From NCBI RefSeq assembly GCF_021278965.1, contig NZ_CP065589.1, positions 5,275,001 to 5,339,000 on the forward strand: a DNA stretch of 64,000 nt, read 5' to 3'. The position numbers were made by a program, and so were the translations under genes. The notes beneath the pieces are model-generated. The model saw nothing but the letters and a program-made list of their open reading frames with translations, ran no database searches and was not told where the DNA came from. The DNA comes from Chryseobacterium capnotolerans (GTDB lineage Bacteria; Bacteroidota; Bacteroidia; Flavobacteriales; Weeksellaceae). Below are positions 35,977 through 44,311 of this stretch, piece by piece; position 1 is the stretch's first letter, and every line of letters begins with the position of its first letter.

Positions 35977-36972
35977 TCAGATTGCTTTTCTCAGTTTTTT
36001 ATAGAAAGCTTCTTCTAAATCTGCAATATGAAGCATTGTTTTTGATAAAGTGTTGTAGATATCGCTCTTAGCATTTCTGTTTTTGTAAACTCTGGCAATA
36101 TCTACTGCAAAATCTCTCCAAAGGTCACCAATGGAGGTAATTTCCTTTGAAAGTTCTTTTAATTCGTCATTTTTAAGGATAACTGCTGCTTCCTGAAGAA
36201 AGGCTCCATAGATAAACCTGAAGCCTCCGCCTCCTGTTCCGATTTCTTCCTGCATTCTGATTAATTGGCCCAGATAATGGTTGGTTACTTTTGTTCCTTT
36301 CTTCTCTGCCCATTTCGGGATACTTTTAGCAACCCATCTCATCGCTTTTACTCCAATTAATGGTACAGGAGCCAGCATATTTTTACAGGTATCTTTAATT
36401 CCTTTTTTAATCGCTTCTTCCAGATGAATATCTTCCGGAATATAAATAGGATAGTACATATGTCCTTTTGGAGGAAGTGCCCCTTTAGCATATCTTACCT
36501 TTTCCAGTTCAGCTTCTGTAAGTGTTGTGGTGTAATCCATTACCGGATCACTGATCAGGAATTTTCCGTCTTCTTTCCCATATACCACAAGATTGTGGGC
36601 ATTGAAGTGGAATTTATATTCTTCCGGGAAATAGGTAAGGTTGAAAACACCTACCTGAAGTCCTGTAGGGATATTTTGTTCTAAGTTTCTCTCCAGTGCT
36701 TTTTGAGCATCCAGAGGGTTGGAAAACTTTTCTCTTTTGATTTTAATGCCTAATCTCTTTGCTGCTTTACTGAAAATAGCACCCGGCATCGGACGATAGC
36801 TGAAGCCCGGAGCAAAATTCACCTTTAAAAAGGGAAGGTACACGAAAAACAATCCTGAACCAATCCCGAAGATCATAGGTTCGCTTAGTTTCAGTCCTCT
36901 GTTAAGCAGTAGATTAGAAGCAACACCGTTTTCGCAATGCGCCGTCTGATGGTGTTCAAAGTTTAATTTCAT
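35977..36972 (-). CDS. BtrH-like acyltransferase domain protein
   Basis: 331 residues. The N-terminal half matches the BtrH domain: Cys13 in HHQTAHCENGVAS, His126 in FNAHNLVVYG and Asp142 in LISDP form a papain-like triad. In butirosin synthesis BtrH moves an acyl group from a carrier protein to the aminoglycoside. By analogy this protein could transfer the polyene acyl from an ACP to the resorcinol. The C-terminal half is helical (DUF4872-like). It is one base upstream of the ABC genes. The reaction here is inference. Confidence 0.8.
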   Translation of the reverse strand: MKLNFEHHQTAHCENGVASNLLLNRGLKLSEPMIFGIGSGLFFVYLPFLKVNFAPGFSYRPMPGAIFSKAAKRLGIKIKREKFSNPLDAQKALERNLEQNIPTGLQVGVFNLTYFPEEYKFHFNAHNLVVYGKEDGKFLISDPVMDYTTTLTEAELEKVRYAKGALPPKGHMYYPIYIPEDIHLEEAIKKGIKDTCKNMLAPVPLIGVKAMRWVAKSIPKWAEKKGTKVTNHYLGQLIRMQEEIGTGGGGFRFIYGAFLQEAAVILKNDELKELSKEITSIGDLWRDFAVDIARVYKNRNAKSDIYNTLSKTMLHIADLEEAFYKKLRKAI

Positions 36973-37023
36973 TTGCAGTTTGTATCTTTTTCATAGGTAA
37001 ATAAAATGGATGCCCCACTTTAT

Positions 37024-37428
37024 TTATTTCCCGTCGAAGTTTTTTAGTTCATTCACTGAAATTCCGAATGCATCGGCATATTTTTTCAGTGCAGTTTCGC
37101 TTAGTGTTTTAAATACTTTGGGTTTAAAATGTCTTTTTACCCTCCATTGCCACATTCCTACATAAGAAGCTAGTACTCCCAGATCCATTTTATTCAGTTC
37201 CATAAAATAAACGATAGGGCTTACGATAGTATTGGCAACGTTTTGCTTTGCTTCTTCAATTCTCTCATAAATCAATTCCATGGATTCATCTAAAGCAGCT
37301 TTTTTTGCATCCCAGCCGGTACTGTTGGCGGTGGTATAATTATCATTTTCATCCGTTACATACAGTACTTCTGTCATGTTGGCGGATTTCAGATTACTTT
37401 CGTCTTGAGGTAGGTCTTGTTTTTTCAT
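37024..37428 (-). CDS. Uncharacterised protein of the flexirubin locus
   Basis: 134 residues, no signal peptide or membrane segment. A charged start (MKKQDLPQDESNLKS), a helical middle (ESMELIYERIEEAKQNVA) and a C-terminal helix-turn-helix-like segment (LSETALKKYADAFGISVNELKNF) which resembles the last helices of an XRE-type DNA-binding fold. It is the first gene of the operon running to 32329. It could be a small regulator or an accessory factor; not recognised. Confidence 0.6.
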   Translation of the reverse strand: MKKQDLPQDESNLKSANMTEVLYVTDENDNYTTANSTGWDAKKAALDESMELIYERIEEAKQNVANTIVSPIVYFMELNKMDLGVLASYVGMWQWRVKRHFKPKVFKTLSETALKKYADAFGISVNELKNFDGK

Positions 37429-37849
37429 CTGAATAATGTTTAATTTTTAGATTCCAGATGAACTTTATTTCATCTGTTCTAGACTTTTTTAATCAGGTGG
37501 CTAAAATAGTGAAAATACATAATATGAAAATTAAGCCTTCTTTGGATGGAAGATTGTTGTGGAATAGCAGTTATATCAGGTTTTTTCATTTGCATTTTTA
37601 TGATAAGGCTGATGATTATATTTCTCCGTTTGATAAGGGTAACATTGATAGATATCTTTTCCTTTGACTCGTAGGATTACAAATAATCTTCGTTTTCCTC
37701 AGTTTTTAATTCAGATATGTTTAACTATTTTGATGTAATGAAATCTTAAAGAATACTGTTCATACTTATGATGGAAGGCTGTAACAAGTAAGTCCTATGA
37801 TAAGACTAATGGATTAGAAATTTGATTATAAAATTATTAAATAACCACT
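37429..37849. other. 420-base intergenic region with divergent transcription
   Basis: It separates the pigment operon (minus strand) from the M16 peptidase gene (plus strand). I find no repeat, RNA gene or credible coding sequence. Its A+T-rich composition fits promoter DNA for both directions, but no TAnnTTTG element with good spacing is obvious. Confidence 0.5.
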
Positions 37850-40762
37850 ATGAAGAAATTTTTTATTTCTGTTTCGCTTTTCTGCATGCTTAGTGCTATG
37901 GCTCAGAAATTCGATACTCAAAAACTAACAGATGCCCAAGGGTATACGTATGAAACGGTAAAAAATGACCGTGCCGGGGTAAGAGTTTATACCCTGAAAA
38001 ACGGATTAAAGGTTTATCTTGCTAAAAATGAAGATGCCCCGAGAATTCAGACTTATATTCCGGTGAGAACGGGATCTAATAACGACCCAAGTGATAATAC
38101 GGGATTGGCTCACTACCTGGAGCATATGGTTTTCAAAGGAACGTCACATTTGGGAACTCAGGATTGGGCAAAAGAAAAAGCTTTATTACAACAGATCTCT
38201 GATCTTTATGAGCAGCATAAGGCTGAAAAGGATCCTGCGAAGAAAAAGGAGCTTTACAAAAAGATTGATGAGGTATCTCAGGAAGCTTCAAAATTTGCGA
38301 TCGCGAATGAATATGATAAAGCAATCTCTTCCTTGGGAGCAACAGGAACAAATGCTCACACATGGCTGGATGAAACGGTTTACAAAAACAATATTCCATC
38401 CAATGAACTTGAAAAATGGTTAAGAGTTGAAAAGGAACGTTTTTCAGAATTAGTACTTCGTCTTTTCCACACAGAACTAGAAGCAGTGTATGAAGAATAC
38501 AACAGAGCGCAGGATAACGACGGACGTTTGGTAAACTATGCTTTGATGGAAGCGCTTTTCCCAAAACACCCGAACGGACAGCAAACTACAATTGGTACTT
38601 CTGAACACTTGAAGAGTCCTTCAATGGTAGCCATTCACAAGTATTTTGATACCTATTATGTGCCTAATAATATGGCGGTAGTATTGGTTGGAGATCTTGA
38701 TTTTGATAAAACTATAAAATTAGTTGATCAGTATTTCGGAGCTTTCAAATATAAGGAGCTTCCAATGAAAAAAATGGTAACAGAAGAGCCAATGACTCAG
38801 ATTGTTTCCAGAACAGTAAAAAGCCCGTCTACACCAAGAATGACGATGGCATGGAGAACAGATTCTTATGGAAGCCAGGAAGCTAGATTGGCAGATGTTG
38901 TTGCAGAGATTTTAAGCAACAGAGGAGATGCCGGTTTAATTGACCTTAATATTAATCAAAAACAGAAAACATTAGGAGCGGGAGCTTACGAATCTCCATT
39001 CAAAATGTATGGAACATTTGCATTAGTAGTAACTCCTAAGGATGGACAAAGCTTTGATGAAGCTAAAAAGTTATTGCTGGACCAGCTTGACCTTGTTAAA
39101 AAAGGACAGTTCCCGGACTGGATGCTGAAGGCTATCGTCAATGATAAAAAAGTTCAGCGCATGAAAGGCTGGGAAACGGCTGATGGTTTGGCTACCGAGC
39201 TTTATGATTCTTATATCAAAGGTAGAACCTGGGAACAGGAGCTGGACGAAATCAACCAATATGAAAAGATCACTAAGGCTGATGTAGTAAAATTTGCTAA
39301 TGAGTTCTTTAAGAATAACTATGTAGTCGTTTACAAAGAAAAAGGAGTGAATGATAAACTTGTTCGTGTAGAAAATCCGGGAATTACTCCTATTAAGCTG
39401 AACAGAGAGGCTCAATCTCCTTTCCTTAAAGATATTTTAAACACTAAAGTCGCTGAAATCAAACCAGAGTTTATCGATTATAAAACGGCTATTCAGACTT
39501 CAAAGATAAAAGATAAAACAGTAAGCTTTGTAAAAAATAAATACAATGAAATTGCCCAGGTAAGCTATGTTTTCCCTTTTGGAACAGATCATGATAAAGA
39601 ACTTTCTTTAGCGGGAACACTTTTCGAATACCTTGGAACAGATCAATATACTCCGGAGCAGTTGAAGGAAGAATTCTATAAGTTAGGAATCTCTTACAGT
39701 TTCAGAACTTCTAATGATCAGACTACGGTTACTTTATCAGGGCTTGAAAGCAATATGAAGAAAGGAGTGGAGTTAATGAATCACTGGATGACAAACGTAA
39801 AAGCAGATCAAGCGATTTACAGTCAAACTGTAAAAACAATTCTTGAAGCCAGAGAAGTTGCTAAAAAAGATAAAGTAAAAATTATGGGAGCACTTTCCAA
39901 CTATGCAAAATATGGAAAAGATTCAAGAATGACGGATGTTATTTCTAAAGCTCGCCTGGAAAGCATTGATGCTGCAGAATTAATGAAAAAGATAAAAACA
40001 CTGAACCAATATCCTTATGAGGTTCTTTTATATGGACAGGATCAGGCGGGAATGGAAAAAGCTGTACAGCCTTATATTGTAAACGCTAGCCTGCAACCTG
40101 CAAAAGCTAAGGAATATGCAGAGCCTGCAACAACAGGAAAGGTTTATTTCACAAATTATGACATGGTACAGATGGAAATGGCAAAAGTAGCGAAAGGAAG
40201 CACTGTAAACCTAAGCAACTTCGGAAAGTCAAATGTATTCAATGAATATTTTGGAAGAGGACTATCATCTATTGTTTTCCAGGAGATCAGAGAAAGTAAG
40301 TCTCTAGCTTATTCTGCCTATGTTTCTTATGCAAATGCCTCAGAAAAAGGTCATGCGAACTATATCACGAATTATATTGGAACGCAGGCGAATAAACTTC
40401 CATTAGCTGTAAGTGCTATGAGTGAACTAATGGCTGAGTTACCACAAATTCCGACACAGTTTGAAAATGCAAGAGGTTCAGCATTAAAGCAAATTGCATC
40501 TAACAGAATCAACAGGACTAATATCTTCTTTAGTCAATTAGCCCTGAAAAAGCTAGGTGTTGATTATGACCTTAGAAAAGATACGTATGCTGAGATCCAA
40601 GGATTGACCCTGCCACAGTTGACAGGATTCTATAACACAGAGGTAAAACCTGTACAGTATAATACCGCAATTATCGGTAAAAAAGAAAACCTGAATATGG
40701 AATCGATCAATAAAATGGGACAATTCCAGGAGGTATCGCTTGAAGAAATCTTCGGATACTAA
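37850..40762 (+). CDS. Exported M16-family zinc metallopeptidase (pitrilysin type)
   Basis: 970 residues with a signal peptide (ends SAMAQ, about 19). The inverted zinc motif HxxEH is H88-Y-L-E91-H92 in GLAHYLEHMVFKG, with further acidic ligand in the ELEAVYEEYN region. Two M16 units follow, the C-terminal one (from about 540) lacking zinc residues, as usual. It degrades small peptides in the periplasm or outside. It sits inside the pigment locus but looks unrelated to pigment chemistry. Confidence 0.92.
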   Translation: MKKFFISVSLFCMLSAMAQKFDTQKLTDAQGYTYETVKNDRAGVRVYTLKNGLKVYLAKNEDAPRIQTYIPVRTGSNNDPSDNTGLAHYLEHMVFKGTSHLGTQDWAKEKALLQQISDLYEQHKAEKDPAKKKELYKKIDEVSQEASKFAIANEYDKAISSLGATGTNAHTWLDETVYKNNIPSNELEKWLRVEKERFSELVLRLFHTELEAVYEEYNRAQDNDGRLVNYALMEALFPKHPNGQQTTIGTSEHLKSPSMVAIHKYFDTYYVPNNMAVVLVGDLDFDKTIKLVDQYFGAFKYKELPMKKMVTEEPMTQIVSRTVKSPSTPRMTMAWRTDSYGSQEARLADVVAEILSNRGDAGLIDLNINQKQKTLGAGAYESPFKMYGTFALVVTPKDGQSFDEAKKLLLDQLDLVKKGQFPDWMLKAIVNDKKVQRMKGWETADGLATELYDSYIKGRTWEQELDEINQYEKITKADVVKFANEFFKNNYVVVYKEKGVNDKLVRVENPGITPIKLNREAQSPFLKDILNTKVAEIKPEFIDYKTAIQTSKIKDKTVSFVKNKYNEIAQVSYVFPFGTDHDKELSLAGTLFEYLGTDQYTPEQLKEEFYKLGISYSFRTSNDQTTVTLSGLESNMKKGVELMNHWMTNVKADQAIYSQTVKTILEAREVAKKDKVKIMGALSNYAKYGKDSRMTDVISKARLESIDAAELMKKIKTLNQYPYEVLLYGQDQAGMEKAVQPYIVNASLQPAKAKEYAEPATTGKVYFTNYDMVQMEMAKVAKGSTVNLSNFGKSNVFNEYFGRGLSSIVFQEIRESKSLAYSAYVSYANASEKGHANYITNYIGTQANKLPLAVSAMSELMAELPQIPTQFENARGSALKQIASNRINRTNIFFSQLALKKLGVDYDLRKDTYAEIQGLTLPQLTGFYNTEVKPVQYNTAIIGKKENLNMESINKMGQFQEVSLEEIFGY

Positions 40763-40784
40763 TATTTTAGTTTTAATAATAGGT

Positions 40785-40815
40785 AAAGTGGAGCAGAAAT
40801 GTTCCACTTTTTTGT
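40785..40815 (+). terminator. Rho-independent terminator after the M16 gene
   Basis: AAGTGGA and TCCACTT arms with about a 10-base loop and a T-run, 22 bases after the stop at 40762. Confidence 0.8.
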
Positions 40816-40960
40816 TTAAATAAAGTATTTGTTTGATAATGAGTGTTCCACGGAATTGAAGAATGTTTCACGTGAAATATTCTGTTTTTTTTAGATAAAT
40901 GTCACAAATAACTCCACAAATATTCACAATGATCTGTAATGTTTTCAGTGACTATTTTTA

Positions 40961-41248
40961 TAACGCAAGGTTCACAAAAGGATTATTAATTGTGAATATT
41001 TTTCGATCGCAAAGGCGTTTCACTCAGCAAGAGAAGATATTTGATAAAATTGGTGTTTTCTAATTCAATAGAGGTGGGCTTTAGTCCGCCTAAATAAATC
41101 ATAAAACTCATCTGGCTTTAGCCGAAACTTAATACCGAATATAAATAACATCTATGTAAAAATAGTTAGCAGCCTTAGCTAAGTGAAACGCCTTTGCGAA
41201 CTTTAAAATAATAGGAATAAACATTTCCTTGGCGATCATAGCGTTAAA
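40961..41248. repeat. Nested repeat element: long palindrome pair enclosing a REP-like unit
   Basis: Outer arms TAACGCAAGGTTCACAAAAG (from 40961) and CCTTGGCGATCATAGCGTTA (from 41227). Inner arms CGCAAAGGCGTTTCACTCAGC (41008-41028) and GCTAAGTGAAACGCCTTTGCG (41178-41198) pair at 20 of 21 positions. The interior holds the REP-like unit at 41061-41133. A diverged copy of the outer design lies at 29105-29269. No coding potential. It fills most of the gap between the M16 gene and the dar operon. Confidence 0.65.
41061..41133. repeat. REP-like unit 'gggctttagcccgc' (complete copy)
   Basis: AATTCAATAGAGGTGGGC and TTTAGTCCGCC form a near-perfect palindrome, followed about 22 bases later by TGGCTTTAGCCGAAACTTAA. 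The same design, interrupted by an IS, occurs at 7656-9072. It lies within the larger nested element. Confidence 0.65.
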
Positions 41249-41286
41249 AATAACAACATCCAACCTATGTAATCATCAAAAAGACA

Positions 41287-41313
41287 AAAAAGCTGCACAA
41301 AACGTACAGCTTT
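41287..41313 (-). terminator. Rho-independent terminator of the dar operon
   Basis: On the minus strand AAAAGCTGTAC pairs with GTGCAGCTTTT across a short loop, followed by a T-run, 20 bases after the stop at 41333. Confidence 0.8.
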
Positions 41314-41332
41314 TATAGTCTTTTTCTTTCTT

Positions 41333-41776
41333 TTACGATTTTACCTCCTGAATAAACAGGTTTATCTCTGCTCTGATCAACAATTCTTCGTTGTTGAAGG
41401 TTTCACAGAAAATGTGGCAGATATTTTCAAACTGGGAAATCAGTGATGCTTTTGAAATGATTTTGTCATTTACTTTGGGAAGTCCGAAGATCTCAATCTT
41501 TTTGATATTGGTGATAAAACCTATCACTTTGGTATCTGCTTCCGGATTTTCGAAGAAGCTTTGTCCAAGGATGGATGAGCAGGTCTGTGCCAGGTTTTCA
41601 ATTAATCCGGCTTCAGCCAATTCATTGTTATGTACAAAGATGTTGTCTTCTTTTATTTCAAAGGAAGTCACTACTTTTTCCTTAGTCAGTTCCAGGATAT
41701 AGTCTGCCATCAGCATCGGTTCACGATGAGGTAAAAAGTTGTGTATATTGATGATATTTTCTTCCCTGATTTCCAT
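41333..41776 (-). CDS. FabZ-like hotdog dehydratase with His49 and Glu60
   Basis: 147 residues. NFLPHREPMLMADY is the FabZ-type N-terminal motif. FVHNNELAEAGLIENLAQ contains His49 and Glu60 at the spacing of the FabZ/FabA catalytic pair. It probably dehydrates 3-hydroxyacyl chains in the dialkylresorcinol or polyene pathway. It is downstream of a sister hotdog gene with which it may form a heterodimer. Last gene of the dar operon. Confidence 0.8.
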   Translation of the reverse strand: MEIREENIINIHNFLPHREPMLMADYILELTKEKVVTSFEIKEDNIFVHNNELAEAGLIENLAQTCSSILGQSFFENPEADTKVIGFITNIKKIEIFGLPKVNDKIISKASLISQFENICHIFCETFNNEELLIRAEINLFIQEVKS

Positions 41777-41783
41777 TTAAAAG

Positions 41784-42215
41784 TTATTTTACAGCAGTTT
41801 TCATTTGAGATTTTGCAATCACTTCACCATTTAATTTGGTAACAATGTCTACAAGGGTTACTCCCATTACTTCATTGAGGATGGTTACCTCAGATTTCAG
41901 TTGATCTCCAACTTTAGGCAATACTTCAGCTTCAAAGGATTTGATAGCTCCAATATATCCTGTAGGAGCATCTTTTCCAAGCAAATAATACTTGTACCCT
42001 GTGTGAAGTGCTACACTTTGTGCCTGATGTTCAATAAGCCCGGAAGCCTGAAAAGATCCTTCATGAACAAAAAGGTTATCTTCTTTTATTTCAAATCCGG
42101 AAATAAGATGGCTTTCTGAGTATTCTGATAACTCATGTACCATTACAAACGGAGCACGTTGCGGAATAAGACTTTGTACAAAATCTTTATCGGATGTTGG
42201 CAGTCTGTTTTCCAT
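41784..42215 (-). CDS. FabZ-like hotdog dehydratase with His51 and Glu62
   Basis: 143 residues from the ATG at 42213-42215, which touches the DarB stop. SLIPQRAPFVMVHEL and LFVHEGSFQASGLIEHQAQ place His51 and Glu62 as the catalytic pair. Related to the next gene, so the two may form a heterodimer like ApeI-ApeP of aryl-polyene clusters. It belongs to the dar operon. Confidence 0.8.
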   Translation of the reverse strand: MENRLPTSDKDFVQSLIPQRAPFVMVHELSEYSESHLISGFEIKEDNLFVHEGSFQASGLIEHQAQSVALHTGYKYYLLGKDAPTGYIGAIKSFEAEVLPKVGDQLKSEVTILNEVMGVTLVDIVTKLNGEVIAKSQMKTAVK

Positions 42216-43354
42216 TAGCAGACTGTTAATAATGAGCAAGAATAAGCGAATCTTCCACTCTCAGGAACACAAAGAAGTACTTTTTCTCCTTTTTTCAATG
42301 TTCCGGAGTTCATAAGTTCCTCTAATGCTACGAAGATAGATCCGGCACCGATGTTTCCAATATCAGAAAGGTTATAGAACCATTTTTCAGCAGGGAAATC
42401 CATACCTTTTTTAGCGAATTCCTCTTTTAAACCATCTTTGAAATAGCCTGAAGAGATGTGAGCCAATACATGGTCAATTTTTTCAGGATCCAGATTATGT
42501 TTATCAAAAGAAGCTCTTAAACTTTCCGCACCTTTTACCAGGATATATTTATCAAGAATTTTAGTGTCTTGCTTGATGGCAAAGATAGAATCCTTCAACC
42601 ATGAATCAGAGGGATAATCTGCCCATGATTTTAAGCTTCCGTCTTCCTGCTTTTCACATCCTGCATACATGCATGCTTCAATCTCGTGAGCGTAAGAATA
42701 GAAATCAATAAATTCCACTCTTAAAGAGATCCCATTTTCTCTGGGTTTATTTTGTAGGAGGAAAGCGCCTGCACCATCAGAAAGCATCCATCTAAGGAAC
42801 TCTCTTTTGAAAGCAATAATTGGTCTTTCTTCTAATAATTTTAAGTTTTCAGCTTCATGGTTGAACTTATCGGCTGTCATCCATGCAGACATTCTTTCAG
42901 AACCTGCACATACGGCACTTTCCTGTACTCCGGCTCTTACGGAAAGGAAGCCATAGTTAAGAGCATTCATTCCTGAATTACAAAGTCCGGTTGCAGTATT
43001 GATTTCAATAGATTTTCCAATGTTCAGTTCACCATGAACCATAGAGGCGTGTGAAGGCTGGATCTGATCCGGAGAAGTAGTTCCTACAGATAATAACTTC
43101 ATATCTTCCTTTTTGAAATTCTCATCAAAAAGTCCTTCAATGGCTTTTGCTGTAAGCTGAGCATTGGTATGTGTAGGATTTCCTTCTTTATCTAAAGCGT
43201 AATATCTTGTAGTGATTTTATTATTTCTTAAAATAAGTGATCTGGCTTTAGAAGGTGCGTCATTGATAAGCCCCAGATATGTTTCCATTTCATCATTTGC
43301 TACCGGTGCATTAGGTAAAAATTTTGAAGCTTTTGTTATAAATACGTCGTACAT
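42215..43354 (-). CDS. darB: DarB-like ketosynthase forming the 1,3-cyclohexanedione of dialkylresorcinol
   Basis: 379 residues, KAS III type. Cys125 (NTATGLCNSGM), His299 (VLAHISSGYF) and Asn334 (DIGNIGAGS) form the catalytic triad. DarB joins two fatty-acid-derived chains to a cyclohexanedione, which DarA then aromatises to a 2,5-dialkylresorcinol, the alcohol half of flexirubin. The gene follows the darA-like gene by six bases. The pairing supports the identification; the family name is from memory of the C. pinensis system. Confidence 0.88.
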   Translation of the reverse strand: MYDVFITKASKFLPNAPVANDEMETYLGLINDAPSKARSLILRNNKITTRYYALDKEGNPTHTNAQLTAKAIEGLFDENFKKEDMKLLSVGTTSPDQIQPSHASMVHGELNIGKSIEINTATGLCNSGMNALNYGFLSVRAGVQESAVCAGSERMSAWMTADKFNHEAENLKLLEERPIIAFKREFLRWMLSDGAGAFLLQNKPRENGISLRVEFIDFYSYAHEIEACMYAGCEKQEDGSLKSWADYPSDSWLKDSIFAIKQDTKILDKYILVKGAESLRASFDKHNLDPEKIDHVLAHISSGYFKDGLKEEFAKKGMDFPAEKWFYNLSDIGNIGAGSIFVALEELMNSGTLKKGEKVLLCVPESGRFAYSCSLLTVC

Positions 43355-43360
43355 TCTATT

Positions 43361-44269
43361 TTAAATTAATTCCTTGTAAATATCTTTTTGTTTTTGTCTT
43401 TTAAACCAAAATATAGGGGTTGTAAGCAGGTGTAACACCAAAACGACAGGTGAGATAATCCATATCGCTGCCATCAAATATACCTTAAAGAATTTTATCA
43501 GCAATGGACGTTTCTCTTTTTTCTTGATAATCAGATGAGACCATACTGTGAAAATCTTGTTCCCTACCTTTTCTACACGCACTAAAAACGGGCGGATTTC
43601 GATGGCACCATTTTTTACAAGATCCGGTTGTAAATTTTCCAGATGATTGTTTTTAAAATGCTTTTCGATGATTTCGCCATATTTTACAGAACCTGTAATT
43701 TCTTCATCTGAAACTCCTGCTGCCGGAAGCATACCGGATTTTCCCTTCTGACCTGTTGTCAGCCATCGAAGAATGGTCAAAACACTGGTGTAGTTGTCAT
43801 GTCTGTCTACCAAAGCGATGTTTCCAACAAGTTGGGCTTTAAGATCTCTTAAATATACTTTCAGTTTTTCCTGAGAAAGCATCCACATGTTTCTTGTTCC
43901 GGAAATGGTGACTACAGGAGTGTCTTTTAAGATCTGCTCTGCATAGCCGCTCTTCAAAAATGAAATAATCGGGATAGAGGGTGTGAGATACCATACCTGA
44001 TATCCGAACAGGATGAGGTCATACTTCCTGTTCAGTATTTCTTCTGAAGGGGGTACAATTTCCTTAGGTATTTGTAAATAAGATTCCGGAAAAGTGTTGA
44101 AAAAAACATCACTCTGCCAAGGAAAAGGGAAGTCTTCCTTTAATTTAATATTATAATAGGTAATATCATATTCTTCCTTTTTGGCTTCAAAAGGCTTGGC
44201 AATATTTCTCACAATATCCTCCAGCTGGCCGGTTTGAGAATAATATATGACAAGTATATTTTTTTTCAT
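43361..44269 (-). CDS. darA: DarA-like flavodoxin-fold aromatase for dialkylresorcinol
   Basis: 302 residues. An N-terminal flavodoxin fold, ILVIYYSQTGQLEDIV, and a membrane-associated C-terminal segment (YLMAAIWIISPVVLVLHLL, about 265-285). DarA oxidises the cyclohexanedione from DarB to the resorcinol. It is directly upstream of darB in the operon that also encodes the MMPL/acyltransferase protein. Named by the family pair; the fold assignment is from the motif. Confidence 0.85.
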   Translation of the reverse strand: MKKNILVIYYSQTGQLEDIVRNIAKPFEAKKEEYDITYYNIKLKEDFPFPWQSDVFFNTFPESYLQIPKEIVPPSEEILNRKYDLILFGYQVWYLTPSIPIISFLKSGYAEQILKDTPVVTISGTRNMWMLSQEKLKVYLRDLKAQLVGNIALVDRHDNYTSVLTILRWLTTGQKGKSGMLPAAGVSDEEITGSVKYGEIIEKHFKNNHLENLQPDLVKNGAIEIRPFLVRVEKVGNKIFTVWSHLIIKKKEKRPLLIKFFKVYLMAAIWIISPVVLVLHLLTTPIFWFKRQKQKDIYKELI

Positions 44270-44311
44270 GGAATCTTTTTAGTGTTTACAAAAATATGTT
44301 TTTCATATTTA

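Noticed and set aside
37458..37667. Short frame in the 420-base gap before the M16 gene
   Set aside because: No start context, no domain, and likely promoter DNA
38091..38423. Basic plus-strand frame within the M16 gene
   Set aside because: Shadow of the peptidase reading frame
40961..41248. Possible CRISPR array from repeated arms
   Set aside because: Only palindromic pairs, no regularly spaced direct repeats and no cas genes
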